DNA of 64,000 nucleotides from Chryseobacterium viscerum (GTDB lineage Bacteria > Bacteroidota > Bacteroidia > Flavobacteriales > Weeksellaceae), in NCBI RefSeq assembly GCF_025949665.1, contig NZ_JAPDFT010000001.1, positions 2,852,001-2,916,000 of the forward strand. The letters are read 5' to 3'. Within the stretch, counting starts at the first letter, position 1. Each line of letters starts with the position of its first letter. The notes under the pieces were generated by a model that made no database searches, was not told the origin of the DNA, and saw only the letters and a list, made by a program, of their open reading frames with translations. Positions 43,518 to 53,145 of this stretch are shown here, one piece after another. A program made the position numbers and the translations under genes.

Positions 43518-43577
43518 ACTAGATCAATTTTTCAGGATTAAATAATCAGGAATTTTGCTGGTATAAATTCTTAACAA

Positions 43578-44201
43578 ATGAAAATACTGATTATTAATGC
43601 CAGTGTAAGAAATGAAAGATCTTACAGCAGAAAACTGACCCAGCTTTTCGTTGAAAACTGGACAACCAAATATCCTCTTGATACTTTCACTTATAGAGAA
43701 GCCGGAACTGATACGATTCCTAATATTGATGAATCCTGGATCGCAGGAGCATTAAAAAAATCTTCAGACAAAACCGAGGAAAACCAAAAACCTTTGCAAC
43801 TCAGTAATGTACTGGTCAAAGAGCTCAAAGAACACGATGTATATGTCATCGGAACTCCCATGTACAACTGGTCCATTCCGTCCGGATTAAAAGCTTATAT
43901 TGATCAGGTAATGCGGATTAATGAAACCTGGAAATTCAGATCCGGAGTTCCGGATGGCGATTATGTAGGGCTTCTTGAAGACAAAAAGCTTTTTATTCTC
44001 TCAACCCGTGGTGATACCGGATATGGAGAGAATGAAAAGAACGGACACGTCAATTTTCAAACGACTTATCTAAAACATATTTTCGGAATTATGGGGGTGA
44101 ATGATGTTACCATTCATTCCTTAGATAATGAAGAATTTGGCGGTGAAGTCTTTGAAAATTCTAAAAACAAAATCTTTGAAACGATTGAATCCATTCAATA
44201 A
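43578..44201 (+). CDS. azoR: FMN-dependent NADH azoreductase / quinone reductase
   Basis: A 207-aa flavodoxin-like oxidoreductase. The N-terminal phosphate loop of FMN binding is ASVRNERSYSRKLTQLF; PMYNWSIPSGLKAYIDQVMR and STRGDTGYG complete the flavin site. AzoR-family enzymes reduce quinones and azo compounds and are often thiol- or quinone-responsive. It follows a Crp-like regulator. Confidence 0.85.
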   Translation: MKILIINASVRNERSYSRKLTQLFVENWTTKYPLDTFTYREAGTDTIPNIDESWIAGALKKSSDKTEENQKPLQLSNVLVKELKEHDVYVIGTPMYNWSIPSGLKAYIDQVMRINETWKFRSGVPDGDYVGLLEDKKLFILSTRGDTGYGENEKNGHVNFQTTYLKHIFGIMGVNDVTIHSLDNEEFGGEVFENSKNKIFETIESIQ

Positions 44202-44230
44202 ATTATTTTTGATTTTAATTAATATAATTC

Positions 44231-44257
44231 AGGACATTAGGTATAACTTAATGTCCT
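44231..44257. terminator. hairpin between azoR and the ammonium transporter
   Basis: A 9-bp perfect stem (44231-44239 with 44249-44257) with a nine-base loop, lying just before the stop of the converging transporter gene. T-content is modest on both sides. Confidence 0.6.
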
Positions 44258-44262
44258 TTCTG

Positions 44263-45606
44263 TTAACTGAAACTTTCCTCATGTTGAGAAAGGTCAAGCC
44301 CTTTATTTTCGGACTCTTCAGAAACTCTGAGCGTAATAATAGAATTGGTAATCTTATATAAAAGCAGCGAACCGAAGAATGTAAAAGCAGAAACCAAAAC
44401 CAAGGCTGCCATATGATGAAGAAAAACATCAATTCCTCCATGAAGCAGACTCGCTTTCTCACCATGTGCAAAAATAGCAGTAAGAATCATCCCCATAATC
44501 CCTCCTACTCCATGGCAGGCAAAAACATCCAGCGTATCATCTATCTTCTTTAAGACTTTCCAGTTGACCATCACATTAGATACGATCGCTGTAATAAACC
44601 CTATGAAAAGGCTTTCCTGAATACTTACAAAACCACATCCGGGAGTAATCGCCACAAGTCCTACTACTGCTCCGATACACGCACCCAAAGCGGAAACACT
44701 TCTCCCGTTAATTCTATCGAAAAAGATCCAGGTCATCATCGCTGAAGCAGAGGCTATTGTAGTTGTTCCGAAAGCAGTGGCTGCAGAAGCAGAAGCACTC
44801 AATGCAGATCCCGCATTGAAACCAAACCATCCGAACCACAGCATTCCTGTTCCCAAAAGCACATACGGAATATTGGAAGGCTCATGATGCGGATTTTTTC
44901 GGTTTCCAACCACCATGGCTCCCGCAAGTGCTGCAAAACCGGCACTCATATGCACTACGGTTCCACCTGCAAAGTCTTTTACTCCAAAATATTTGTTTAA
45001 AAGGCCGTCAGGATGCCATACCATATGACAAAGCGGTGTATAAATAAAGATGCTGAAAAGAACGATGAATAATAAATAAGAAATAAAACGAACCCTCTCC
45101 GCAAAAGATCCGGTAATTATAGCCGGAGTAATAACGGCAAATTTCATCTGAAATAAAGCAAAAAGGATAAACGGAATAGTAGGAGCCATCATTTTATGAG
45201 GCAGATTTCCTACCCCGTTAAAAAAGGGATAACTGAGAGGGTTTCCAATGATACCATAATGTTTCCCGGCAATAGTAATACCCAGAGATTCACCGAAAGA
45301 CAAAGAAAAACCTACAACTACCCAAACCATAGAGATGACTCCTAAAGCGATAAAACTCTGCAGCATGGTAGAAATCACGTTTTTTCTTCCAACCATTCCT
45401 CCGTAAAAAAAGGAAAGACCTGGTGTCATCAGCAGAACAAGTCCTGCGGCGGCAAGAATCCAGGCGACATCAGCCCCTACAATTTTATCTTCAGTTAAAA
45501 ATTCTCCTGTATCAGGAATATCCGCAGCCGGATTCCAGAACAAACCTCCGATTGCTACGAGCGTGATAACAGAGAATGAAACGATCCATTTTAATCCTAT
45601 TTTCAT
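44263..45606 (-). CDS. amt: ammonium transporter
   Basis: A 447-aa Amt/MEP/Rh channel. An N-terminal signal-like helix and a periplasmic segment precede eleven helices, with WILAAAGLVLLMTPGLSFFYGGMV, FAGGTVVHMSAGFAALAGAMVVG (twin-His pore region) and FACHGVGGIMGMILTAIF. The frame opens at 45630, but MKIGLKWIVSFSVITL at 45606 gives the ordinary start and signal. No glnK is adjacent. Scavenges ammonium. Confidence 0.94.
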   Translation of the reverse strand: MKIGLKWIVSFSVITLVAIGGLFWNPAADIPDTGEFLTEDKIVGADVAWILAAAGLVLLMTPGLSFFYGGMVGRKNVISTMLQSFIALGVISMVWVVVGFSLSFGESLGITIAGKHYGIIGNPLSYPFFNGVGNLPHKMMAPTIPFILFALFQMKFAVITPAIITGSFAERVRFISYLLFIVLFSIFIYTPLCHMVWHPDGLLNKYFGVKDFAGGTVVHMSAGFAALAGAMVVGNRKNPHHEPSNIPYVLLGTGMLWFGWFGFNAGSALSASASAATAFGTTTIASASAMMTWIFFDRINGRSVSALGACIGAVVGLVAITPGCGFVSIQESLFIGFITAIVSNVMVNWKVLKKIDDTLDVFACHGVGGIMGMILTAIFAHGEKASLLHGGIDVFLHHMAALVLVSAFTFFGSLLLYKITNSIITLRVSEESENKGLDLSQHEESFS

Positions 45607-45707
45607 AAAATTTATATTTAACCCTATCAAATTTAAATATAAATTCTATAAAAATCATATTTTTCATCAAAACACCCCTATAAAAAAACCATTTAAAACA
45701 TAATTTA

Positions 45708-46355
45708 TTAATTTTCACAAAATACTTCCTTCAGTATTTTGGAAACTTCTTTGGATTTCGTAGCCGGAAAAAGATGTGTTCCTCCTTTTACCACATAATC
45801 CGGTTTGGAATAACGGATGGGAAAAACAATGTCTTTATCACCCAGGATCTGAATCACATGAGGATTTTCTTCAAACTTCCATTCTGAAACTTTTTCTACA
45901 GACCATTTCAGATAATAAGGATTTCTTACTTTAAAATATTGCAGAAGCTTTGGATTTTTAGGATCAAAAAGCTTTCGGACAACAGCATATACATTGGCGG
46001 CTTTATCATTGAACAGGCCTACAGGCAATAATCTGGGGATTTTGGTAACCTCTCCTGTTTTGATGAATTTTGATTTTTCCTTATCAGATTTTATACTTCC
46101 AAGGATCACCACTTTCTCAGCAGGCTTCAATTTATCAATCTCCTGAACAATTATGCCTCCAAAAGAATATCCCAGCAGGCAGAACGGCTCAGAATCATCT
46201 ACTTTATCCGCCATTCTTTTGACATAGGCATCGAAAGGCTCATTTTTTTCAGGAATAAGCCAATCTATAAAAATCAATTCACAGTGTTTGGGAAACTCTA
46301 TTCTTTCAAGGACTTTAAAGTCTGCTCCCAGACCGCTAACGATATAAATTTTCAT
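45708..46355 (-). CDS. alpha/beta hydrolase
   Basis: A 215-aa cytoplasmic protein with the hydrolase elbow LLGYSFGGIIVQE (Ser about residue 66), an Asp in ILGDKDIVFP and a late His in VKGGTHLFPAT. All triad positions are present. Substrate is unknown. It lies between the YceI genes and amt on the same strand, separated from YceI by a terminator. Confidence 0.8.
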   Translation of the reverse strand: MKIYIVSGLGADFKVLERIEFPKHCELIFIDWLIPEKNEPFDAYVKRMADKVDDSEPFCLLGYSFGGIIVQEIDKLKPAEKVVILGSIKSDKEKSKFIKTGEVTKIPRLLPVGLFNDKAANVYAVVRKLFDPKNPKLLQYFKVRNPYYLKWSVEKVSEWKFEENPHVIQILGDKDIVFPIRYSKPDYVVKGGTHLFPATKSKEVSKILKEVFCEN

Positions 46356-46427
46356 ACTACGAATTTATAAAAAATACAGAGAAACAAGGAATGGCTTACC
46401 ACAAATCTTCGGCTCAACAAAAGCATA

Positions 46428-46461
46428 AAAAATGAGCAGCTCTGATGAACTGCTCATTTTT
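46428..46461 (-). terminator. terminator of the first YceI gene
   Basis: A 12-bp perfect stem (46450-46461 with 46428-46439), ten-base loop, 22 bases after the YceI stop on the minus strand. Confidence 0.85.
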
Positions 46462-46482
46462 GTATGGATTGTATATTCAATC

Positions 46483-47109
46483 TTATTTTTTCTTCTTCGG
46501 AACCCTATTCTCGTTATCCAGCATTTCTGTAGTAACTTTGAATTGGATATCCATTTCGTTCTTAATGAAATAATCTTTCAATGAAGACTGGTAGAATACT
46601 TTAAAGTCTCTTCTGTTCAGAGAGAACTTTGCAGACTCAATAGATGTGGTGAACTGAGTAACGTATACATTCGCAGGGAAAGAGATTGTTTTTCTCACGC
46701 CTTTAAGGGTAAGGTCACCGTACACTGTAGAATTGTATTCACTGTTTGCTAAAGGAATAATTTTAGTCAAATGGAATTTTGCAATAGGGAATTTTTTTAC
46801 TTCAAAGAAGTTTGTGCTTTTCAGGTCGTTGGTAAGCTTGATCTGATCCTCATCAGAAACATCTCCCGCCATCATACTTCTCATATCTATTACAAACTCT
46901 CCATCTACCAGAACCGTGTGGTCAAAGTTGAATTTTCCGCTCTTTAGCTTTACTGTTCCTGAGTGGGAAGAAGCCTCGGTTTTCACCACCTTATACCCCC
47001 ACCATCTGATCTCTGATGAAGTCACTTTTGCAACCTTATCAAATTTCTTTTGGGCAGAAACAAATGATATACTTGCGCACACCATAGCAAACAATAGTAA
47101 TCTTTTCAT
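46483..47109 (-). CDS. YceI family periplasmic protein A
   Basis: A 208-aa protein with signal peptide MKRLLLFAMVCASISFVSAQ and a YceI lipocalin-like barrel (residues about 25-195; SSEIRWWGYKVVKTEASSHSGTVKLKSG, VYGDLTLKGVRKTISFPA, ANVYVTQ). YceI proteins bind polyisoprenoid lipids in the periplasm. It carries a Lys-rich tail (NRVPKKKK). It is a tandem paralogue of the next gene, with a terminator between them. Confidence 0.88.
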   Translation of the reverse strand: MKRLLLFAMVCASISFVSAQKKFDKVAKVTSSEIRWWGYKVVKTEASSHSGTVKLKSGKFNFDHTVLVDGEFVIDMRSMMAGDVSDEDQIKLTNDLKSTNFFEVKKFPIAKFHLTKIIPLANSEYNSTVYGDLTLKGVRKTISFPANVYVTQFTTSIESAKFSLNRRDFKVFYQSSLKDYFIKNEMDIQFKVTTEMLDNENRVPKKKK

Positions 47110-47141
47110 TCTTTTTTATTTACAATTCAACAAAAATAAAA

Positions 47142-47166
47142 AAAAGTGTAGAACTTCTACACTTTT
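47142..47166 (-). terminator. terminator of the second YceI gene
   Basis: An 11-bp stem (47156-47166 with 47142-47152), three-base loop, then a T-rich tract on the minus strand. Confidence 0.85.
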
Positions 47167-47187
47167 AATAATCTTTTTTTGATTAAT

Positions 47188-47754
47188 TTATTGAGCAGTT
47201 ACCTTTACAAGCATATCAATATCATCTTTCACAAAAACATCCTGCATAGTAGACTTGTAAGCTACATCAAATTTCTGTCTGTCGAAAGAGAATTTGTTTG
47301 ATACTAAACTTACTACTCCTTTGCTGTAAGAAATTTTAGCAGGGAAAGAGATTGGGCTTGTTTTTCCTTTTACAGTAAGGTTTCCGGTTACAAGAGAATT
47401 ATAAACTTTATCGTTGTTTTTCTTTACTCCTGTAATTTTGAAGCTAGCAGTAGGGAATTTTTCAACTTCAAAGAAATCACCATTCTTAAGGTGTCCGTTT
47501 AATTTCTGCTGATATTCTCCTGTAAGGTCAGTAGAGCTGATAGAAGTCATATCCAATACAAAGCTTCCACCTACCAATTGGTTTCCTTTCATTACCATAT
47601 CTCCAGACTTTACTTTTACAGTACCGTCGTGAGAGCTAGCCTCAGATTTTGCTACTTTATATCCCCACCAGTGTACATCAGACGCTACTACTTTTTTTGA
47701 CTGTCCGAAAGCTAAACCACCAGCTAAAACTGCTAATAAAAATATTTTTTTCAT
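47188..47754 (-). CDS. YceI family periplasmic protein B
   Basis: A 188-aa YceI protein with signal peptide MKKIFLLAVLAGGLAFGQ. Its barrel repeats the paralogue's phrases: SDVHWWGYKVAKSEASSHDGTVKVKSG, GDFFEVEKFPTASFKITGV, VTGNLTVKGKTSPISFPAK and a shared C-terminal KDDIDMLVKVTAQ. Probable lipid-binding role as for the family. Separate terminators indicate independent expression of the two copies. Confidence 0.88.
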   Translation of the reverse strand: MKKIFLLAVLAGGLAFGQSKKVVASDVHWWGYKVAKSEASSHDGTVKVKSGDMVMKGNQLVGGSFVLDMTSISSTDLTGEYQQKLNGHLKNGDFFEVEKFPTASFKITGVKKNNDKVYNSLVTGNLTVKGKTSPISFPAKISYSKGVVSLVSNKFSFDRQKFDVAYKSTMQDVFVKDDIDMLVKVTAQ

Positions 47755-47863
47755 TGAATAGAGTTATTTACTTATTTAATGAGGCAAAGGTAGGTATCTT
47801 ATTCAATAGATTTCATTGATGTATATCAATAAAATTTATTATTTTCATGAATAATATCATCTC

Positions 47864-47890
47864 AAAAAAAAACTCCGAATTTCTTCGGAG
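47864..47890 (-). terminator. glucokinase terminator
   Basis: A 7-bp stem (47884-47890 with 47873-47879), four-base loop and nine U residues on the minus strand, immediately after the glucokinase stop. Confidence 0.82.
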
Positions 47891-47897
47891 CTCTGTT

Positions 47898-48947
47898 TTA
47901 TACTTGATAGTAAGCCGTATAAAGCGCTATACCATTTAATGCTGTATGATTTTGCTTGACCAGATAGATCGGGATATTTTTAAGCATTCCCTCCATTTTA
48001 TCACTGATCTTGAATTTTTCATAGAATTTTGCTTTGTCAATATATTCTCTGACCATCTGAGGGATATCCCCGGCAATCAGTAATCCTCCGGTAGCTTTTA
48101 CTTTTAATGTCAGGTTGTTTGCTTCTCTTGCCAGAAACTCAAGGAAAGTATCTAAAGCGATTTTGCAGATTAATACATTCTCTTCGATTGCCGCTTTATA
48201 AAGTTCTTCCACAAAATTTCCCTGTGCAAGACGTTCTCCCAGCCATTCCGGTTCAGGATGCCTTTTCACATCTCTTAAAAATCTATAAATATTGAATAAC
48301 CCTGACTTGGAAAGTACATTTTCCCAGCTTACAATACCGTAGATATTATTTAAAAACTGGTAAAATTCAACTTCTACATTGGTTCTTGGTGAAAATTCTG
48401 AATGTCCTCCTTCTGTAGCGAAAGGTCTCAGGTATTTTCCGTCAAAGAAATATCCGGCTTCACCCAGTCCGTTTCCGGGAGCAAGAACCGCTACATTTCC
48501 TTTTTCAAGATGTCCGCTTGTATAAATAGCTTCCAGATCGTTATCTTCAAGAAGAGCCATTCCGTAGGCAGAAGCCTCAAGGTCATTCAGCATGTCTACT
48601 TTTTCAAACCCAAAATCACGGGCATATTCTTCAATATCTAAATTCCAGCCCAATCTTGCAGGACTGCTTTTTCCGTCAAGTACAGGACCTGGCACTGCCA
48701 TTCCCAGACGTTTTATATTTTGCAATTGGTTATCCTGAATAAACTTCTTTAAAATATCTGAAAAAGAAGCGTATTCTTTGGTTGCATATTTATTTTGTAC
48801 TTTTATCTCAAGACCTCCGTTCCCGGAAACGAAATAGCCTAAGATTGTTATATCTTCACGGAGGCTTGCCCCAATGATAGAAACATTATCATTATTACTG
48901 TTCTCTACTCCTGGTAAATAAAGTGGAAATTTTGGATTCAGAATCAT
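47898..48947 (-). CDS. glk: glucokinase
   Basis: A 349-aa ASKHA-fold hexokinase of the Glk family, phosphorylating glucose with ATP. Motifs: AVPGPVLDGKSS, the catalytic-type Asp in DMLNDLEASAYG, APGNGLGEAGY, EGGHSEFSPR (sugar-binding Glu-Gly-Gly-His) and the late KATGGLLIAGDIP. The frame opens at 49016, but those 23 residues overlap the upstream terminator and do not fit the family; MILNPKFPLYLPG at 48947 is preferred. Confidence 0.88.
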   Translation of the reverse strand: MILNPKFPLYLPGVENSNNDNVSIIGASLREDITILGYFVSGNGGLEIKVQNKYATKEYASFSDILKKFIQDNQLQNIKRLGMAVPGPVLDGKSSPARLGWNLDIEEYARDFGFEKVDMLNDLEASAYGMALLEDNDLEAIYTSGHLEKGNVAVLAPGNGLGEAGYFFDGKYLRPFATEGGHSEFSPRTNVEVEFYQFLNNIYGIVSWENVLSKSGLFNIYRFLRDVKRHPEPEWLGERLAQGNFVEELYKAAIEENVLICKIALDTFLEFLAREANNLTLKVKATGGLLIAGDIPQMVREYIDKAKFYEKFKISDKMEGMLKNIPIYLVKQNHTALNGIALYTAYYQV

Positions 48948-49003
48948 AACCTCAAATTTTACCAAATATAATAATAGTTTTTGTAAATCCTGCACAGAAC
49001 AAA

Positions 49004-49033
49004 AAAACCTTTCCACTTTCGTGAAAAGGTTTT
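49004..49033 (-). terminator. terminator of the outer-membrane protein gene
   Basis: A 13-bp stem with one G-U pair and a GAAA tetraloop, followed by seven U residues on the minus strand, 30 bases after the stop at 49064. Confidence 0.87.
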
Positions 49034-49063
49034 GGTTAATAATTGTTTATATATTAAATCTAA

Positions 49064-49627
49064 CTACTTTCCTAATGGAATATTGTAACCGAATCCTACA
49101 CCGATATTCCCCACATTATAGTCCTGACCTGGCAAATCTCCTTTTGTTCCTACAAAAACCTTTTGGTATTGTACGAAGAAATTCCAGTCTCTGTTGTGGT
49201 AACCGATCTCCGGTTTAAGGTAGAAACCTCCGCTTGCTCTTTCAACATTGGTGTTGGATGCAACCGTTTTATCTCCTACTAAGAAACCATATCCTAAGTC
49301 TGTTCCGAAATAGAAGCCGGTTTGTTTTGGATAAATTCTGATTAAAGCAGCTACAGGAACTACCCCTACATCATTATTTTTATATCCGTTGTTCTCTTTT
49401 CCAAAGTAGTGAGTATATCCTGATGCGATACCTAATCCAAATCCTGGTGTAATCAGGTTTTGGTAAGCTACATCCACTCCTACTGCAGCGGAAAGATTAT
49501 CAGCGGGAACTGCTAAACCAACATTTGCACCTACTTTGATCATATTATTCATTTGAGAACTTTGGGCGCTTGCTATACCTGCTGTTAAAATACCAGCCAG
49601 TACTATTGCTTGTTTAAACATTTTCAT
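49064..49627 (-). CDS. outer-membrane beta-barrel protein
   Basis: A 187-aa protein with signal peptide MKMFKQAIVLAGILTAGIASAQ. About eight predicted amphipathic strands with the small-barrel pattern (KVGANVGLAVPADNL, FGLGIASGYTHYFG, FYFGTDLGYGFLVG, WNFFVQYQKVFVG, GNIGVGFGYNIPLGK). It resembles OmpA/OmpW-size porin-like proteins of Bacteroidetes; no peptidoglycan-binding domain. Function unknown. Confidence 0.82.
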   Translation of the reverse strand: MKMFKQAIVLAGILTAGIASAQSSQMNNMIKVGANVGLAVPADNLSAAVGVDVAYQNLITPGFGLGIASGYTHYFGKENNGYKNNDVGVVPVAALIRIYPKQTGFYFGTDLGYGFLVGDKTVASNTNVERASGGFYLKPEIGYHNRDWNFFVQYQKVFVGTKGDLPGQDYNVGNIGVGFGYNIPLGK

Positions 49628-50014
49628 AACTCTAATTTTAAAATTTTACTAAACAAGAGGATGTAAAAATCATGCCAAGCAAGCATTTTTCTTTGATTTT
49701 AACACCATTAAAAAACATAAAGTAATGAATATCAATATATTATTTTTAACAAAATTTAAATATTTGTTTAACAAAAATTATCAAAAAATTGATCCCAAAA
49801 AGTGAATTAAAGAAAAAGAAAGGAAACAAGAAGATGGAGCCCGGAAGTAATATCCTGTTATATAAAAACCCACGTCTGTTATAATTAAAAGAAAAGAAAA
49901 TTTCTCCTTCCTGCAGACATAGCTTCCAGCCTGACACGACAATATTAACAATCCTTAACCCGTTATCATTTTAACCTTTTTCTTCAAAATACATCAAAAA
50001 ATAAATTCTCCACG
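49628..50014. other. gene-free spacer, nothing recognised
   Basis: The 387 bases between the divergent outer-membrane protein gene and the DUF1800 gene are AT-rich. I find no ORF with family signals, no hairpin with T-run and no clear TAnnTTTG box. Confidence 0.5.
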
Positions 50015-51394
50015 ATGGCTGATTCATTATTAAAAAACAAGCATTTTCTTTGGCGAGCGGGTTTTGGTGTTGGTATTAATCAAATTGATGATTTGAAAAA
50101 TAAAAACATTAAAACGTTAATGAATGAATTATTTAAAGAAGACCACTTCAGCGAAATTTCCTATGATACTCCTGATCCGGTTTCTGTGGCAGATTACATG
50201 AACAGTACAGCTCCTGCGGAAAAGAAAAAAGAAATGCAGCGGATCAACAGAGAGCAAAATAATGAACTGAATCTCAATTTTCTGAACACAATTGTAAACA
50301 GCACGGAACAGATGAGGGAAAAAATGGCATTTTTCTGGCACGGACATTTCGCCTCAAGAGTAGTTAATCCAAAATTCAACAGACAGCTTTTAAATACCAT
50401 CCGAAAGAATGCACTGGGAAATTTCAAAGATCTGCTTTTTGAAGTGAGCCAGTCGCCGGCTATGCTTAATTTTCTGAATAATCAACAGAATAAAAAGGAT
50501 CATCCTAATGAGAATTTCGCCCGCGAGGTCATGGAACTCTTTACCATGGGAAGAGGTAACTACACTGAAAAAGACGTAAGAGAAGGAGCAAGAGCTTTTA
50601 CCGGATGGAGTTACGATAAGGAAGGAAATTTTAAAGAAAGAAGAAACCTTCATGATGAAGGCAGCAAAACCTTTTTAGGCAAAACAGGCAACTTTGATGG
50701 AAGCGATGTTCTCAATATTATTCTTGAACAGAAAGCAACTGCACTCTTTATTACAACAAAGATTTATAAATTCTTTGTCAATGAGAAACCAGATCAGGAT
50801 ATCGTCAATAAGCTCAGCACCAGTTTTTATAATTCCGGATATGACATCAAAAAACTGATGACTGAAATATTTTCAAGCACATGGTTTTATGATCAGAAGA
50901 ATATTGGCAACAGGATAAAATCACCTGTAGAACTGATGGCAGGTATCATGCGAATCCTTCCTATGCATATTCAAAATCCTGAAAACCTCATCGTTTATCA
51001 GAAATTATTGGGACAGATGCTGCTTTATCCACCCAATGTTGCGGGATGGCCCAACGGAAAATCATGGATAGACAGTTCTACCCTGATGGTAAGGCTTCAG
51101 ATTCCACAGATCTGGTCCGGACTTCGGCCTTTGGAATACAGTCCCCGACAGGATGATGATATTGATATGGGAATGAAATCCCACGAAACAGCTTTAAACA
51201 AAAGCTTTAAAAACCCGAATATTACCATCGACTGGGAACGTATTGAAAAACTTTTTAACAATAAAAACTGTGAAGATTATCTTCTTCAGAATATCCAAAG
51301 TCTTGATATGAACTCTGTAAAGAATTTTTCTGATAAGAGTATAAAAATGAATATCATCAACCTCATGTCTACCCCGGAATACCAGTTAATGTAG
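50015..51394 (+). CDS. DUF1800 domain protein
   Basis: A 459-aa protein. The family start LLKNKHFLWRAGFGVGINQI is followed by FFWHGHFASRVVNPKFNRQLLNTIRKNALGNFKDLL, NENFAREVMELFTMGRGNYTEKDVREGARAFTGW and GWPNGKSWIDSSTLMVRLQ. DUF1800 proteins are nearly always next to a DUF1501 protein, as here. No export signal on this partner. Biochemical role is not established; the pair is thought to work together at the cell envelope. Confidence 0.88.
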   Translation: MADSLLKNKHFLWRAGFGVGINQIDDLKNKNIKTLMNELFKEDHFSEISYDTPDPVSVADYMNSTAPAEKKKEMQRINREQNNELNLNFLNTIVNSTEQMREKMAFFWHGHFASRVVNPKFNRQLLNTIRKNALGNFKDLLFEVSQSPAMLNFLNNQQNKKDHPNENFAREVMELFTMGRGNYTEKDVREGARAFTGWSYDKEGNFKERRNLHDEGSKTFLGKTGNFDGSDVLNIILEQKATALFITTKIYKFFVNEKPDQDIVNKLSTSFYNSGYDIKKLMTEIFSSTWFYDQKNIGNRIKSPVELMAGIMRILPMHIQNPENLIVYQKLLGQMLLYPPNVAGWPNGKSWIDSSTLMVRLQIPQIWSGLRPLEYSPRQDDDIDMGMKSHETALNKSFKNPNITIDWERIEKLFNNKNCEDYLLQNIQSLDMNSVKNFSDKSIKMNIINLMSTPEYQLM

Positions 51395-51563
51395 GGAAAA
51401 GGCTGTAGGTTGCAGGTAGCAGTTAATAGTTGTTGCAGTATAGCTTTGCTACCATTTATTTATTTTTAATAAACGTTAGTAAAAATGCGGCCCATACAAT
51501 TTAAAGCGGCAACTTACAACCTGCTGCCTACCACCTGTAACCTTTTATCCTAAAAACAAAATT

Positions 51564-52748
51564 ATGTTAATCAAAAGAAGAGAATTCCTTAAGATAAGTT
51601 CACTGGCTACCGCTTCTATGCTGATGCCCAATTTCTTAAAAGCCATGACGCTGGACGAAGCTTTGAATCCCAATCAGAATATTCTGGTAGTTCTTCAGTT
51701 TACAGGTGGAAACGATGGTTTGAACACCATTATTCCTGCTAAAAATGATATTTATTTCAGAGAAAGAAAAACACTGGCCATTCAGGATTCAATACAGCTT
51801 ACTGATGAAGCAGGAATCAATCCGTCTCTCTCCTATTTTAAAGAACTTTTTGATAACGGAGAACTGTCTGTGATGAATAATGTAGGTTACCCTAACCCTG
51901 ACAAATCCCATTTCCGGAGTATGGACATCTGGCAGTCGGCAAGCAGAAGTGATCAGTTTCTGGAAACAGGCTGGCTGGGACGTTTTCTGGATGAAGAATG
52001 CTATCGCTGCGACCATCCTACCCAGGCGCTGGAAGTGGATGACATGCTAAGCCTTGCCCTGAAAGGAGAAAATAATAAAGCTTTTGCCTTTAAAGACCCT
52101 AAAAGGCTCTATCAAACCAGCCAGGAAAAATATTTTAAATCTCTTTACGACCACCATCATGATGATGAAACAGTCTCCTATCTTTATCAGACATTAGGTT
52201 CCACGATTAACAATGCAGATTATATTTTTGAGAAAAGCAAAGCCAAAAAGACAGAACAGATTTATCCTAATTCACAGCTGGGAAAAGACTTTAAAACCGT
52301 AGCTTCTTTAATAAAATCCGACATCAATACACAGGTCTACTATCTTTCAATCGGAAGCTTTGATACCCATGTCAATCAGAATGACAGGCAAAAAAAATTA
52401 TTCAATGACATCAATGAAGCAGTAAAATCCTTTGTAGCAGACATGAAAAGTAATGACCTTTTCAAAAATATACTGCTGATGACCTTTTCGGAGTTTGGTC
52501 GTCGCGTAGCACAGAACGCCAGCAACGGAACGGATCACGGAACAGCCAATCAGATGTTTTTTATCAGCGGAAACCTTAAAAAGAAAGGTATTCTGAATGC
52601 TCTTCCTGATTTACAGAATCTGAATGAGGGCGACCTGATCTACAAGGAAGATTTCAGAAAAGTATATGCTACGATTCTGAAAAACTGGCTTAAAGCAGAT
52701 TCTTCTAAAGTATTGGGATGGAAGGATGGTATTTATGATTTTGTGTGA
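51564..52748 (+). CDS. DUF1501 domain protein (Tat-type signal)
   Basis: A 394-aa protein of the alkaline-phosphatase-like DUF1501 family. The start MLIKRREFLKISSLATASML has a Tat-like RRxFLK motif and so is probably exported folded. Core motifs: LVVLQFTGGNDGLNTIIP, GYPNPDKSHFRSMDIWQSA, GSFDTHVNQNDRQ, TFSEFGRRVAQNASNGTDHGTANQMFFISG. Pairs with DUF1800 upstream. The 169-base gap contains an inverted repeat around TAGGTTGCAGGTAGCAG / CTGCTGCCTACCACCTG. Confidence 0.88.
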   Translation: MLIKRREFLKISSLATASMLMPNFLKAMTLDEALNPNQNILVVLQFTGGNDGLNTIIPAKNDIYFRERKTLAIQDSIQLTDEAGINPSLSYFKELFDNGELSVMNNVGYPNPDKSHFRSMDIWQSASRSDQFLETGWLGRFLDEECYRCDHPTQALEVDDMLSLALKGENNKAFAFKDPKRLYQTSQEKYFKSLYDHHHDDETVSYLYQTLGSTINNADYIFEKSKAKKTEQIYPNSQLGKDFKTVASLIKSDINTQVYYLSIGSFDTHVNQNDRQKKLFNDINEAVKSFVADMKSNDLFKNILLMTFSEFGRRVAQNASNGTDHGTANQMFFISGNLKKKGILNALPDLQNLNEGDLIYKEDFRKVYATILKNWLKADSSKVLGWKDGIYDFV

Positions 52749-52854
52749 TCTATTGAACCGCAAAAGCGTTTGAACACTTAAGTTATTTTAAGATACTACT
52801 AAATACTTAAGAAGTGCGCTTAAGTTTTTACTTTAAACTATAATAAAACTGTTT

Positions 52855-53046
52855 AGATTCCTACGAAATGACAAGATGAAGGATAGACCATTATTCCAAT
52901 TATGTCATTCCGTAGGAATCTAGCCCATGTTATCTGTCAAAAAAGTATCAAAGCTATATCCATAAACATGTTTGAGTTGAAAACGTAAGCATTCCCTTCC
53001 ACTGGAGGGGTGGCAAAAATTCAAAGAATTTTTGACGGGTGGTTTT
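52855..53046. repeat. dispersed two-module intergenic repeat, copy 3 (inverted)
   Basis: Module B (52855-52922, one arm mutated to CCTACGAAATGACA, the other TGTCATTCCGTAGGAATC) followed by reverse-complement module A (52975-53046; GAAAACGTAAGCATTCCC, GGAGGGGTGGCAAAAATTC, GACGGGTGG). It accounts for most of the gene-free stretch 52749-53145. Confidence 0.9.
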
Positions 53047-53078
53047 CAATGTTTCTTCCACATTCCTTACAAATAACA

Positions 53079-53115
53079 AAAAAGAGACTGTACATACTCA
53101 TGACAGTCTCTTTTT
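53079..53115 (-). terminator. intrinsic terminator of the 45-aa gene
   Basis: A 12-bp perfect stem (53104-53115 with 53079-53090), 13-base loop, T-rich on the minus strand, 30 bases after the stop of the small gene. May also act on the plus strand. Confidence 0.82.
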
Positions 53116-53145
53116 CAATAATTTTAAATTTTAACTACTTTTACT

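Noticed and set aside
48948..49016. 23-residue N-terminal extension of glucokinase
   Set aside because: It runs into the terminator of the upstream gene; the ATG at 48947 gives the expected start.
51395..51563. Inverted repeat in the DUF1800-DUF1501 gap as a terminator
   Set aside because: The arms are about 90 bases apart, imperfect and not followed by a T-run; the two genes are expected to be co-expressed.
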